A stretch of DNA of 64,000 bases from contig NZ_BAJX01000011.1 of the NCBI RefSeq assembly GCF_000613925.1, forward strand, positions 24,356 to 88,355, read 5' to 3'. Of the stretch, positions 8,080 through 15,652 are shown piece by piece; the stretch's first letter is position 1, and each line of letters opens with the position of its first letter. The position numbers and the translations under genes are program-made. Below the pieces are notes generated by a model. It searched no databases and was not told where the DNA came from. It was given only the letters and a program-made list of their open reading frames with translations. This DNA comes from Prevotella histicola JCM 15637 = DNF00424 (GTDB taxonomy: Bacteria > Bacteroidota > Bacteroidia > Bacteroidales > Bacteroidaceae).

Positions 8080-9345
8080 CTACATTTGGCTACTACAAGT
8101 TTGAAGGAGCGGGCATGGCAAGATTTTCCTAATCTTGTAGACATAGATGGGGCTACTACCGTTTCTTCGTTTGCTCACCTTTATGTATCCTGCTTTCTTC
8201 AAGGCTTCGCCCATACGCTTGGCAACAAGTGGTTGGTGAGTATAAACGCCCAAATAAGTGAGTATCTCCGTAGTGGTCATTAACGAATAACTTTCATCCT
8301 CCGTTGGCTTTTCAAAACAACGCAACAAAAGCTCCATCTCTGCAGTCTGTACTTGAAAGTCCTCACTCTCTCTGTATAGTTCGGCAATCTCATCATCATC
8401 AAACCAATAGCGAAAACCTGACTTTAACAGGGCTTTGGCTTCAGCATAGACATTGTCCATTGAAATACGCTTGGCTTTCTCTATGTCTATGGAAAGAACT
8501 TCAAAGGGCAGGAAGCGTCTGCTTCCTGTAGGGTCTGTAAGAAAATCATTGCCGTTCACCGATGCAACGAAACTTGCCAAGTGGGGATGTTCCTCCACAT
8601 ACTTGTCGTAGGGCATACGGTATTTGACCATCGGGCAGGTAATGAGGTTCTTCAGCTCATTCTCATCACGTTTATTTAGAGCTTTGAGTTGGTCGTCGAT
8701 GTTTACTATGAGGTTCTGTCCTATATAGGTGAGTGTGTCTTTCTCCTGCGGATATATTTTTCCTGTGTAACTGTAACCGTGCAGTGCTGGGGGACAGAGC
8801 AAATCCAAGAATGTAGTTTTGAACTTGCCCTGCTCACCTGTCAACACAAGGCAGGTATGATTACGGCACTCACGGTCGTCCATCGCATTGGCGACCACCG
8901 CCACAAGCCATTTGGTAAGATACGGCAACCATTTGTTAGAATTACGGACAACAACGCAGCTTGCCAAATCGGGAATCGCTTTCAATGAAAAGGGAGAACT
9001 ACTGCTTACATCCACCAATGGCAATCCCTTGAAATACTCCTGTATGGGATTGATACGTGGAGAGAAGCTGCTCTCGATAATTGAATAGAGGTTGTCGGAA
9101 GATGTGATAATCCCCACATCGTTGTCAAGTTCCCTGCGGAGCGTGTTGATTTCATAGCGCCCCACCTTTGTGAAATCGCTGCTATTCATTCTGCGGTATT
9201 CGGTTCGTCCCAATACCGTGTTGTATCTGAACTCATAGCGAGAGGAGAGATAGGCTTCTATCTCCGAGTTCTTGGAAAACTTCCTTCTTGTATGAAATTC
9301 GCTGTTTCCGCCCTCAGATTTGCCTTTATCTGCATTCTTCTTCAT
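8080..9345 (-). CDS. VapE-family (virulence-associated E) P-loop ATPase / helicase
   Basis: A 421-residue protein of the VapE/primase-helicase type common in Bacteroidetes integrative elements. The Walker A motif LTGEQGKFKTTF lies near residue 165, a Walker B-like NLIVNIDDQL near 215, and DPTGSRRFLPFEV near 270 is a hallmark of the family. The C-terminal region looks like a winged-helix. It probably drives unwinding during replication of the excised element. It lies upstream of the primase gene, with a 182-bp AT-rich gap (7898-8079) containing several TAGTA/TACTA motifs. Confidence 0.75.
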   Translation of the reverse strand: MKKNADKGKSEGGNSEFHTRRKFSKNSEIEAYLSSRYEFRYNTVLGRTEYRRMNSSDFTKVGRYEINTLRRELDNDVGIITSSDNLYSIIESSFSPRINPIQEYFKGLPLVDVSSSSPFSLKAIPDLASCVVVRNSNKWLPYLTKWLVAVVANAMDDRECRNHTCLVLTGEQGKFKTTFLDLLCPPALHGYSYTGKIYPQEKDTLTYIGQNLIVNIDDQLKALNKRDENELKNLITCPMVKYRMPYDKYVEEHPHLASFVASVNGNDFLTDPTGSRRFLPFEVLSIDIEKAKRISMDNVYAEAKALLKSGFRYWFDDDEIAELYRESEDFQVQTAEMELLLRCFEKPTEDESYSLMTTTEILTYLGVYTHQPLVAKRMGEALKKAGYIKVSKRRNGSSPIYVYKIRKILPCPLLQTCSSQM

Positions 9346-9776
9346 TATATGATTGGTTTGGTTTCAAAGAGTGAAGTTATGAAGAGAACAGGAAAGTGCC
9401 AAGCATTCGGAGAGTGCTTGCATAATGTTGCGCACATTGGCAATGAATTTCTCACGGATTTCAGGTAGGAAACTGTCGGAAAGCATGGATTTAAGCCCCA
9501 AACAAGAGGACAAGTATAGAAATGATGCAAGAAAGGAATGTGTTTATTTGCTCCAATCCGAATAGCATTGCGTCAGATAAAACGGATATGATAAAATGGA
9601 GTATGGAGGCAAAGAAAGAGAGCGACAATCCCTTTGTCTTTTCCTTGTTTTTCCCTGTATTTCCTTGCTGCTCTCTCGTGCTTTGAAGTATGGCAAACAC
9701 ATCATACTTTTGCAGACAGAAACGTGCATTAAGGCGCAATACAAAAAGGAATTACAAACAAAACAACAATAAAATT
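9346..9776. other. Intergenic region with a divergent promoter area
   Basis: No convincing gene is seen; open frames on the minus strand have no family signal. At 9705-9712 on the plus strand TACTTTTG is a -7 box, which argues that the next gene starts at 9777 and not at the in-frame upstream ATG at 9690. Confidence 0.5.
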
Positions 9777-10064
9777 ATGGGATATTTTATCATTACGGAT
9801 TCAAACTGGGCAAAGCTGAGGAACGAGATACTCAGCCTTGCCGAGACATGCCACAAGGCATTCGGGGAACAAAGCAGGCATACCGATTGGCTGCACAACG
9901 GGGATGTGTGCAGGCTGCTCAACATCAGCAAGCGTACCTTACAGCACTATCGTGATACGGGTGTCTTGCCCTTTGCCCAAATCGGGCATAAGTGCTACTA
10001 CAAGCGTGAGGATGTAGAATGGCTGTTACAGACAAAATCGGAGAAATCAAAAACAGACAAATAA
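9777..10064 (+). CDS. Helix-turn-helix excisionase/regulator (MerR-like HTH)
   Basis: A 95-residue DNA-binding protein. DVCRLLNISKRTLQHYRDTGVLP is the winged HTH_17 pattern used by Bacteroidetes excisionases (Xis) and by accessory regulators of conjugative elements. The start at 9777 is chosen over 9690 because a -7 box lies between them and because MGYFIITDSNWAKL begins like related proteins. A 27-bp gap separates it from a second, related HTH gene. Confidence 0.7.
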   Translation: MGYFIITDSNWAKLRNEILSLAETCHKAFGEQSRHTDWLHNGDVCRLLNISKRTLQHYRDTGVLPFAQIGHKCYYKREDVEWLLQTKSEKSKTDK

Positions 10065-10091
10065 AAGAACGAGAAATAAGACAAGAGAACG

Positions 10092-10382
10092 ATGGAACAG
10101 GTAAGGGACTTAAACATGGAGGCTGACGATATGCAGGTGGTGCTGTCCGCTATCAGCAGTGTAAGTAGAAGGATAAAGGAAGTAGCACAGACCCACAAAC
10201 CGCTGTTTGGTGGAGAACATTTCCTCACAGGTAAAGAAGTATGCGAGAGGCTGTATATCAGTCCTCGCACCTTGCAGGACTATCGGGATAGGGGAATTAT
10301 CCCCTATACTCAGTTTGCAGGGAAGATACTCTATAAGGAGTCGGATTTGGAAAGGTTGTTGGAGGATAACTATAAGGAGTAG
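10092..10382 (+). CDS. Second helix-turn-helix excisionase/regulator
   Basis: A 96-residue paralogue of the preceding gene, with the same HTH core (EVCERLYISPRTLQDYRDRGIIP) and C-terminal wing (ILYKESDLERLL). Such tandem pairs are common in Bacteroidetes mobile elements, where they control excision and replication functions. It is co-directional with the first copy and ends 62 bp before the palindromic operator of the cargo cluster. Confidence 0.7.
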   Translation: MEQVRDLNMEADDMQVVLSAISSVSRRIKEVAQTHKPLFGGEHFLTGKEVCERLYISPRTLQDYRDRGIIPYTQFAGKILYKESDLERLLEDNYKE

Positions 10383-10443
10383 CAAACATGTTCTCTTCTG
10401 AATATGTTATAAAATCTAAAATAATCAACAATGTGATTGATTA

Positions 10444-10459
10444 TTACACTTTTGTGTAA
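10444..10459. promoter_or_regulatory. Palindromic operator copy a (lux-box-like)
   Basis: TTACACTTTTGTGTAA, flanked by A and T so that the dyad extends to 18 bp. The centre (10451.5) is 30.5 bp before the first base of the -7 box at 10482. It is one of five copies confined to this cargo cluster and a probable binding site for the LuxR-type regulator encoded at 11269-12024. Confidence 0.8.
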
Positions 10460-10481
10460 TGTATATATGCTTTATTACATC

Positions 10482-10489
10482 TACTTTTG
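10482..10489 (+). promoter_or_regulatory. -7 promoter element for the E1-like gene
   Basis: TACTTTTG matches TAnnTTTG and lies 20 bp before the ATG at 10510. The operator palindrome occupies the -33 region, the geometry expected of activator-dependent promoters. Confidence 0.65.
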
Positions 10490-10509
10490 CCTAAAATAAT
10501 TGTTTCATT

Positions 10510-11259
10510 ATGGAAGAAAGATACAGCAGAAACAGGCTCTATATGAGTGAGAAAGAGCAAAGTGTGATAAAGGATTATAAGATATTCCTTGGTGGTGCAG
10601 GTATCGGCAGCATTGTGGCAGAATGTGCCTTGCGGTTTGGCTTCGAGCATATTACCATTGTTGATGGCGATAAGGTAGAGCAAAGCAACCTGAACAGGCA
10701 GAACTATACAGAGAATGATATTGGCAGATACAAGGCTGAGTGCTTGGCTGAGCGTTTGCTAAGCATCAATCCTGATGCACAGATAGATTACCATACAGAG
10801 TTCCTTAACCCTGATAACATCGAAGAGATGCTGAATGGGCATAATGTAGCCATCAATGCATTGGACTTTAAGGATAAAACTCCATTCGTCTTTGATGAAA
10901 TTTGCAAAGAAAGAAAAATCCCAGTACTGCACCCATACAACTTTGGTTGGGCTGGCTTTGTTACGGTTGTAGACCCATTGGGGCATTCTTTATCTGAACT
11001 GACTGAAGAGCCAAAGGGATTTGAATTAAAGGTAGCTGAGTATGTTACTGGACACGGGGCTTTTTGGAATCAACCTAAAGAGTGGTTAGACAAAATTGTA
11101 ACCCAATATAAAAAGGAAAGCGAAATGCTTCCACCTCCACAACTGTCCATAGCATCATGGATTGCAGCAGGCTTGTGTACAACGGCAATGTACAATCTTG
11201 CTACAGGAAAACCTGTGAACTATTTTCCTAAATTCTATCTCTCTTCGCTTTTGCCGTAA
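10510..11259 (+). CDS. E1-like ThiF/MoeB-family adenylating enzyme
   Basis: A 249-residue member of the ThiF/MoeB/HesA superfamily, which adenylates a carboxyl group (often a protein C-terminus) with ATP. The Rossmann glycine motif GGAGIGS lies near residue 29, VDGDKVEQSNLNRQ supplies the conserved Asp and Arg residues, and GRYKAECLAERL supplies the conserved Lys. The zinc-binding CxxC pairs of MoeB/ThiF and an obvious catalytic Cys are not seen, so it may only adenylate. In RiPP pathways E1-like enzymes modify peptides (MccB, PaaA). Its promoter carries the same operator as the LuxI-like and receptor genes, which puts it in the regulon although it lies outside the main transcript. Confidence 0.75.
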   Translation: MEERYSRNRLYMSEKEQSVIKDYKIFLGGAGIGSIVAECALRFGFEHITIVDGDKVEQSNLNRQNYTENDIGRYKAECLAERLLSINPDAQIDYHTEFLNPDNIEEMLNGHNVAINALDFKDKTPFVFDEICKERKIPVLHPYNFGWAGFVTVVDPLGHSLSELTEEPKGFELKVAEYVTGHGAFWNQPKEWLDKIVTQYKKESEMLPPPQLSIASWIAAGLCTTAMYNLATGKPVNYFPKFYLSSLLP

Positions 11260-11268
11260 GTTATTTTT

Positions 11269-12024
11269 TCAGAAGAGTTTGTTTAAGGTAGCTCTTGAAA
11301 TAGCTTCGGTGATATTCGTCACGCCTAATTTGTCAAAGGCGTGGCGTTTATAGGTTTTGATAGAATCTAACGAGCGGCACATTCTGTTCGCAATTTCCGT
11401 CATGGTAAGCCCTGCTGCTGATAACCGTAGCACTTCAAGTTCTTCTTCTTTGAGTGATATTCCATCACGTTCTTTCCACCGATGCCCTTCGAAAGAATAT
11501 TTCCAATAGTTAAGATTACCCTTTTTGTGAAACTCTACATGTCCCACTGTTTTATGTGAAGATAGTGATACGACACACATACCAATCCATATCTTGCCTT
11601 CATCTGTCAATAGAATGGGAGTAAGCTGGTGATTAATCAACTTACTTTTTGTTCCACTCTTCAGATGAAAATGATATGACATGGAACATTGGTATTTATC
11701 AACATTGTCGAAAGTATCAAAGAACTTAAACCCACTTTTATTCAGCTCAACAAGCATTTTTAGTTCTTCCTCTGGTACATATTTCAAATAAAAACTATAC
11801 CCCAATTCCTTCACCTCCTTTGCTGTATGACCACAAAGAAACAAAGGATTATCTGATACATAAAGAAACTCCTGCTTATAATAGTCTATCAAATAAATGC
11901 TCTGATAGGTTACACGTGCAAAGGACTCTACTGTATGAATCAATGTTGACAATACATTTGAATCGTAATCTGGTGCATTACGCACGGTGTTCGATGCTAT
12001 AAAGAAATCTTTTATGTCTGTCAT
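11269..12024 (-). CDS. LuxR-type transcriptional regulator with PAS-like sensor domain
   Basis: About 251 residues. The C-terminal HTH is of the LuxR/GerE type (LKEEELEVLRLSAAGLTMTE, then IANRMCRSLDSIKTYKRH and KLGVTNITEA). The N-terminal ~160 residues lack a receiver domain and resemble a PAS fold (LYVSDNPLFLCGH-type segments), so a diffusible ligand is more likely than phosphorylation as the signal. The start at 12024 (MTDIKDFF) is chosen because a -7 box at 12065-12072 lies inside the longer frame starting at 12096. It is divergent from the LuxI-like gene, with two operator copies between them, suggesting auto-regulation and activation of its neighbours. Confidence 0.8.
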   Translation of the reverse strand: MTDIKDFFIASNTVRNAPDYDSNVLSTLIHTVESFARVTYQSIYLIDYYKQEFLYVSDNPLFLCGHTAKEVKELGYSFYLKYVPEEELKMLVELNKSGFKFFDTFDNVDKYQCSMSYHFHLKSGTKSKLINHQLTPILLTDEGKIWIGMCVVSLSSHKTVGHVEFHKKGNLNYWKYSFEGHRWKERDGISLKEEELEVLRLSAAGLTMTEIANRMCRSLDSIKTYKRHAFDKLGVTNITEAISRATLNKLF

Positions 12025-12064
12025 ATATGCTAAACGTGCTAAGATTCTCTGATATATTTCACTA

Positions 12065-12072
12065 CAAAAGTA
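12065..12072 (-). promoter_or_regulatory. -7 promoter element for the luxR-type gene
   Basis: TACTTTTG read on the minus strand, about 40 bp before the chosen start at 12024. The nearest operator centre (12109.5) is 37.5 bp upstream, which differs from the 30.5-bp spacing of the other three promoters. Regulation at this promoter may therefore be of a different kind. Confidence 0.55.
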
Positions 12073-12101
12073 CATTTTTAATGCGAAATACCGCAAAAAG
12101 A

Positions 12102-12117
12102 TTACACAAAAGTGTAA
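12102..12117. promoter_or_regulatory. Palindromic operator copy b
   Basis: TTACACAAAAGTGTAA in the divergent luxR/luxI-like intergenic region, exactly 39 bp (start to start) from copy c. Confidence 0.8.
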
Positions 12118-12140
12118 AAAACAAAGAGAGAAATGAAGAT

Positions 12141-12156
12141 TTACACAAAAGTGTAA
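12141..12156. promoter_or_regulatory. Palindromic operator copy c
   Basis: TTACACAAAAGTGTAA with its centre at 12148.5, exactly 30.5 bp before the first base of TATTTTTG at 12179. It is therefore the proximal site for the LuxI-like gene. Confidence 0.8.
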
Positions 12157-12178
12157 TAGGTGATATTTGCATAAGAAG

Positions 12179-12186
12179 TATTTTTG
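12179..12186 (+). promoter_or_regulatory. -7 promoter element for the LuxI-like gene
   Basis: TATTTTTG matches TAnnTTTG, 29 bp before the ATG at 12215. This rules out the longer frame that begins at 12167. Confidence 0.6.
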
Positions 12187-12214
12187 CCATATAAATCAAG
12201 AAACAAAAAGCATT

Positions 12215-12844
12215 ATGGAAAAACAGATTGCAACATTTAAGGACTACGCTATCTTCATGGCAGACAAAACGAGTCTGTTGGAAATAGCACAGTTTGTGGT
12301 CAAGGAAAATTACTCCCATCACTTATCTTCATTTACAGAGAAAGAAGTAAATGAAGATATCAAATCAGTGCTTGAAGAAGAGGAATATCTGTATGATAAC
12401 AAATCTCATATTTATATTGCAAGGGATGCCTTTGGGAATATAATTGGCTGCATCAGGAGTTTCCATTGGGATAAACACAAGACTCTTCCTATTGAAAAAA
12501 TATACGGAATAAATCCACTGAATGCTATTCACGGGGAAAGTAAATATAGTTTTTGGCATATCGGGCGCTTTGCCGTTGCAAAGGATTCGGGAATATCCAC
12601 ATTGACATTGTTCAAGCGGCTAATGGCATTGGCAGTAAAACCGATAGTAGAGGACAAGTACAGCTATATGATAGCAGAGATTGACAGCAAACTATTGAAA
12701 GTAATGAAGGGCTTGGGATTTGGCACACGTCAAATAGGGAAATCCATAGATTACCTGACATCGGAAACTGTTCCTGTATGTTCCAGTAAGAGAGGTATAA
12801 TGGGGTTCTTTTCAAAGTATGGTGAACTTTGCAAGGCTGCATGA
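12215..12844 (+). CDS. GNAT-fold acyl-transfer protein resembling LuxI/FeeM autoinducer synthases
   Basis: A 209-residue protein with the GNAT/LuxI order of motifs. IYIARDAFGNIIGCIRSF corresponds to the beta strands with the GxxR core of AHL synthases. FWHIGRFAVAKDSG matches the E/S-R-F-x-V strand. LFKRLMALAVKPIVEDK followed by a LLKVMKGLGF segment matches the acyl-carrier-facing helix and the next strand. Inferred role: making a diffusible acylated or amino-acid-type signal for the divergent LuxR-type regulator. The N-terminal Arg/Phe/Trp set of true LuxI proteins is not clear, so N-acyl-amino-acid synthase (FeeM-like) or plain N-acetyltransferase remain alternatives. Operators flank it on both sides. 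Confidence 0.6.
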   Translation: MEKQIATFKDYAIFMADKTSLLEIAQFVVKENYSHHLSSFTEKEVNEDIKSVLEEEEYLYDNKSHIYIARDAFGNIIGCIRSFHWDKHKTLPIEKIYGINPLNAIHGESKYSFWHIGRFAVAKDSGISTLTLFKRLMALAVKPIVEDKYSYMIAEIDSKLLKVMKGLGFGTRQIGKSIDYLTSETVPVCSSKRGIMGFFSKYGELCKAA

Positions 12845-12860
12845 TTACACTTTTGTGTAA
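12845..12860. promoter_or_regulatory. Palindromic operator copy d
   Basis: TTACACTTTTGTGTAA begins right at the end of the LuxI-like gene, exactly 39 bp from copy e. Confidence 0.8.
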
Positions 12861-12883
12861 TATTTCAGACAACAAATTCAGAA

Positions 12884-12899
12884 TTACACAAAAGTGTAA
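12884..12899. promoter_or_regulatory. Palindromic operator copy e
   Basis: TTACACAAAAGTGTAA with its centre at 12891.5, exactly 30.5 bp before the first base of the -7 box TACATTTG at 12922. It is the proximal operator for the receptor-precursor-exporter block. Confidence 0.8.
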
Positions 12900-12921
12900 C
12901 GATATAATTTGGAGAAACCAA

Positions 12922-12929
12922 TACATTTG
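12922..12929 (+). promoter_or_regulatory. -7 promoter element for the receptor/RiPP block
   Basis: TACATTTG matches TAnnTTTG. The start codon is at 13017 or 13023, leaving a leader of roughly 85-90 nt. Confidence 0.6.
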
Positions 12930-13016
12930 CAACATCGAAAGACAAGAAAAGTTGTCGGCATATCATGATGTTGACTCCAAAATTATAATAAGACAATACA
13001 TATAATAAATAATATA

Positions 13017-15316
13017 ATGTTTATGAAAAAGAAAATTCTCACGTTGCTCATGTCTGGCTGCTATGGTATTCTTGCTGCACAAACTACGGGAACGGTCGTA
13101 GATGAAAACAAGCAACCATTACCAGCTGCAACGGTTTCGTTGTTTCGTGAAAGCGAAAATAAGATGATTAGTGGAGTAGTAACTGATATGAATGGCGGCT
13201 TTGAACTGAATACGCATGAAGGAGAGAACTATAGAATAAGGATATCTTTTGTTGGGTATTCTACGCAGGAAATTAAATGCCAAAACATTTCTAAGCACCT
13301 TTCGGTGGGTACAATCATGTTGGAACCAGAAAGTAAGCAGCTTAATGACGTTACAGTGATCGCCAACAACGTAATACAAAAAGCTGACCGCCAAATAATT
13401 ATCCCTAATCTGCTTCAGCAAAAAACATCAAGCAATGGTTTAAGTTTGTTGCAGCATCTTCAGCTTTCACGAATCTCTGTAAATACGCTTGACAGTAAGG
13501 TGACTACCACTATGGGGGATGCCGTAGAGTTACGTATTAATGGTGTAAAGGCAGAGATACAGGAGGTGAAGGCTCTCTTGCCGGCAGACGTATTGAGAAT
13601 AGAATATCATGATAATCCTGGTCTAAGATACGGAAATGTAGCTGCCGTAATTGACATTATCTTAAAAGAAAAGAAGAATGGTGGAAGCATCTCCGGAGAG
13701 TTTATGAACACTATCAATCCCTTAGGTATAGGAGATTATCAGTTATCGGGTAATTATCATGTAGGTAAGTCAAACTTCAAGGCATCTGTAAACTGGAATC
13801 GACGTGATGTAAACTGGTTACGTGAAAACATGGAGGCTTTCCATGCAACGACCCCCAGTATCAGTAACTATGAGATAGGGCAAAAGACAAAGGCACGATA
13901 TGACAACATCAATCTATCCATAGGATACGATTACATAAATAGCGGAAACATATTGAGTGTTACTTTTCGTGATTTATATAACAATACGCCTCATGCGGTA
14001 TCTGATAGAAATTCCAAACTTATTCAGGATAGCAATACATTCGATATCAAGGACCGCACCAAGTCAAGGAGCAACAATCCATCGTTAGATATTTATTATC
14101 AGCATGAGTTTACCAAGGATCGGCATCTGTTCTTTGACCTGATAGGAACATATATCAATACTAAAAACGACCGTTTATATCGCCAATCTCTGGGGAATGC
14201 TGTGCAGGAAATAACTTCCCATGTCAATGGCAATAAATATTCGACCATAGCTGAAGTTATTTACGAGCAGAAAATCAAGGATTCGCGATTGTCATTCGGT
14301 CTGCGACATCAGCAGATGTACACAAAAAACGCATATGATGGAAACACATCCTCAAGCGTAAAGATGAATACAGGTGAGAGTTATGGTTTTGGAGAATGGG
14401 CTTCAAAGTTAGGAAAACTGGATTATATGGTAGGTGTAGGTGCTATGAGAACCTATGTTAGCCAAGGAAATGCCAAACAGGTAAAATATATATTTCGTCC
14501 AACTATTCAGCTGGGGTACCGTTTCAACAATTATCTGTCAATACGCTACAAAGCCTACATGGGAGGCTACGCACCCTCACTTGCCGAATTAAGCGATGTT
14601 GAACAACACATAGACATTTACCAAATACGCCGTGGAAATCCAAATCTACAGGCGGTCAGATTTTTCTCTAATGAACTATCAATTAGCGTAGGAACAAAAT
14701 ATATTAGTGCAGAATGGTTTACTCGTTATAGCTATGATGATAAACCATATATGGAAGAAACAACCTATTCGAATGGCTTCTATGTTAGGAGTTATGCCAA
14801 TCAAAGAGGCTTCCATCGTCTGAACTCTCAAATAAACCTAAAAGTACAACCTTGGAGGGATTATATGTCCATCCAATTTACCCCATTTGTCAATCGCTAT
14901 ATCAGCAATGGCAATACCTATACGCATACACATACTAACTGGGGCTTGCGTGCCAACTTAATGGGAATGTACAAGAATTGGTATGTAGCGCCAATCTTGA
15001 GACAAGTTTTCATAGCCTGTGGGGGGAGACACTTAACAAAGATGAGAAATCACATAGTATAGTTTTTGGGTACAATAGAGAAAAATGGGGTGTAGAACTC
15101 CAGTTGCAGAACATCTTCAGTTCACGTTATGAAATGTCTGTAGAAAATCTTTCCCATCTTGCTCCTTATAATCAAATGGTATGGTCGAAAAATCTATGTA
15201 AGGTTTTTGGCATAGACTTTCATTTCAACCTGAACTTTGGAAAGCACGGTTCTGAGGTGAACCAACGTATTCATAACTCTGATACTGATGCAGGTATTGT
15301 GCCAACAACGAAGTAG
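13017..15316 (+). pseudogene. TonB-dependent outer-membrane receptor, single frameshift
   Basis: Outer-membrane beta-barrel receptor of about 766 residues. A signal peptide (MSGCYGILAAQ) is followed by a carboxypeptidase-regulatory-like domain (TGTVVDENKQPLPAATVSLF), a plug domain near residues 110-220 and a long barrel (OMP_b-brl_3-like). ATG at 13017 or 13023 could start it. The frame breaks at about 14986: TAT GT|A GCG becomes SANLETSFHSLWG in the next frame if one base is added, and the barrel then continues to 15316. One missing base is the simplest explanation. Receptors of this type occur in Bacteroidetes peptide clusters and may import or export the product or give self-recognition; which applies here is unknown. 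Confidence 0.8.
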
Positions 15317-15399
15317 CAGATAAATATAAATTCACGTACAGATAAAGAGGATGTCGAAAATCTTTAAAAGAGTAGACGTTATTAAATACTTTTAGCCTT

Positions 15400-15555
15400 A
15401 TGGCAGAAATTAATTTAAAAAAGCTCCTTGATGAGTCCATGTTGAAAGAAATCGATCAAGATTGCATTATTTTGAACGAAGAGCAGGCCGACGAATTATA
15501 CGGAGGAGCAGAATGGGGTTACTATGGTAACTGTTCATTCGGTAATTGTCACTAA
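15400..15555 (+). CDS. RiPP precursor peptide with double-glycine leader
   Basis: A 51-residue peptide. The acidic helical leader (MAEINLKKLLDESM through ADELYGG) ends in a Gly-Gly cleavage site, and the predicted 15-residue core is AEWGYYGNCSFGNCH. The core holds two copies of an aromatic-GNC motif (YGNC and FGNC), a Trp and two Cys. It lies 84 bp after the receptor gene and 97 bp before a radical SAM/SPASM gene, with a C39-peptidase exporter further on that would cut after GG. Possible modifications are Cys thioethers (sactipeptide type) or aromatic-x-Asn cyclophanes (triceptide type); the sequence alone does not decide. It is close in design to the GG-Bacteroidales precursor families. Confidence 0.85.
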   Translation: MAEINLKKLLDESMLKEIDQDCIILNEEQADELYGGAEWGYYGNCSFGNCH

Positions 15556-15577
15556 GACAGTTACAAAATGAGTATTA

Positions 15578-15632
15578 GGGGATGCTAACTCAGGAGCGTG
15601 AGTTTTACTCCGACAATAGCATTCCCTTTTTT
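15578..15632 (+). terminator. Hairpin attenuator/terminator between precursor and maturase genes
   Basis: GGGGATGCTA (15578-15587) pairs with TAGCATTCCC (15617-15626) with one mismatch, followed by TTTTTT. A leaky terminator here would make more precursor than enzyme mRNA, a common RiPP operon design. Confidence 0.65.
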
Positions 15633-15652
15633 CTAATATTATAACATAGAAA

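Noticed and set aside
9491..9744. Minus-strand frames between the VapE-like and HTH genes
   Set aside because: Two overlapping frames with hydrophobic, low-complexity products; they cover the promoter of the plus-strand HTH gene.
11269..12024. Two-component response regulator
   Set aside because: The LuxR-type HTH is present but no receiver domain (no acidic pocket or conserved Lys), and no histidine kinase gene is near.
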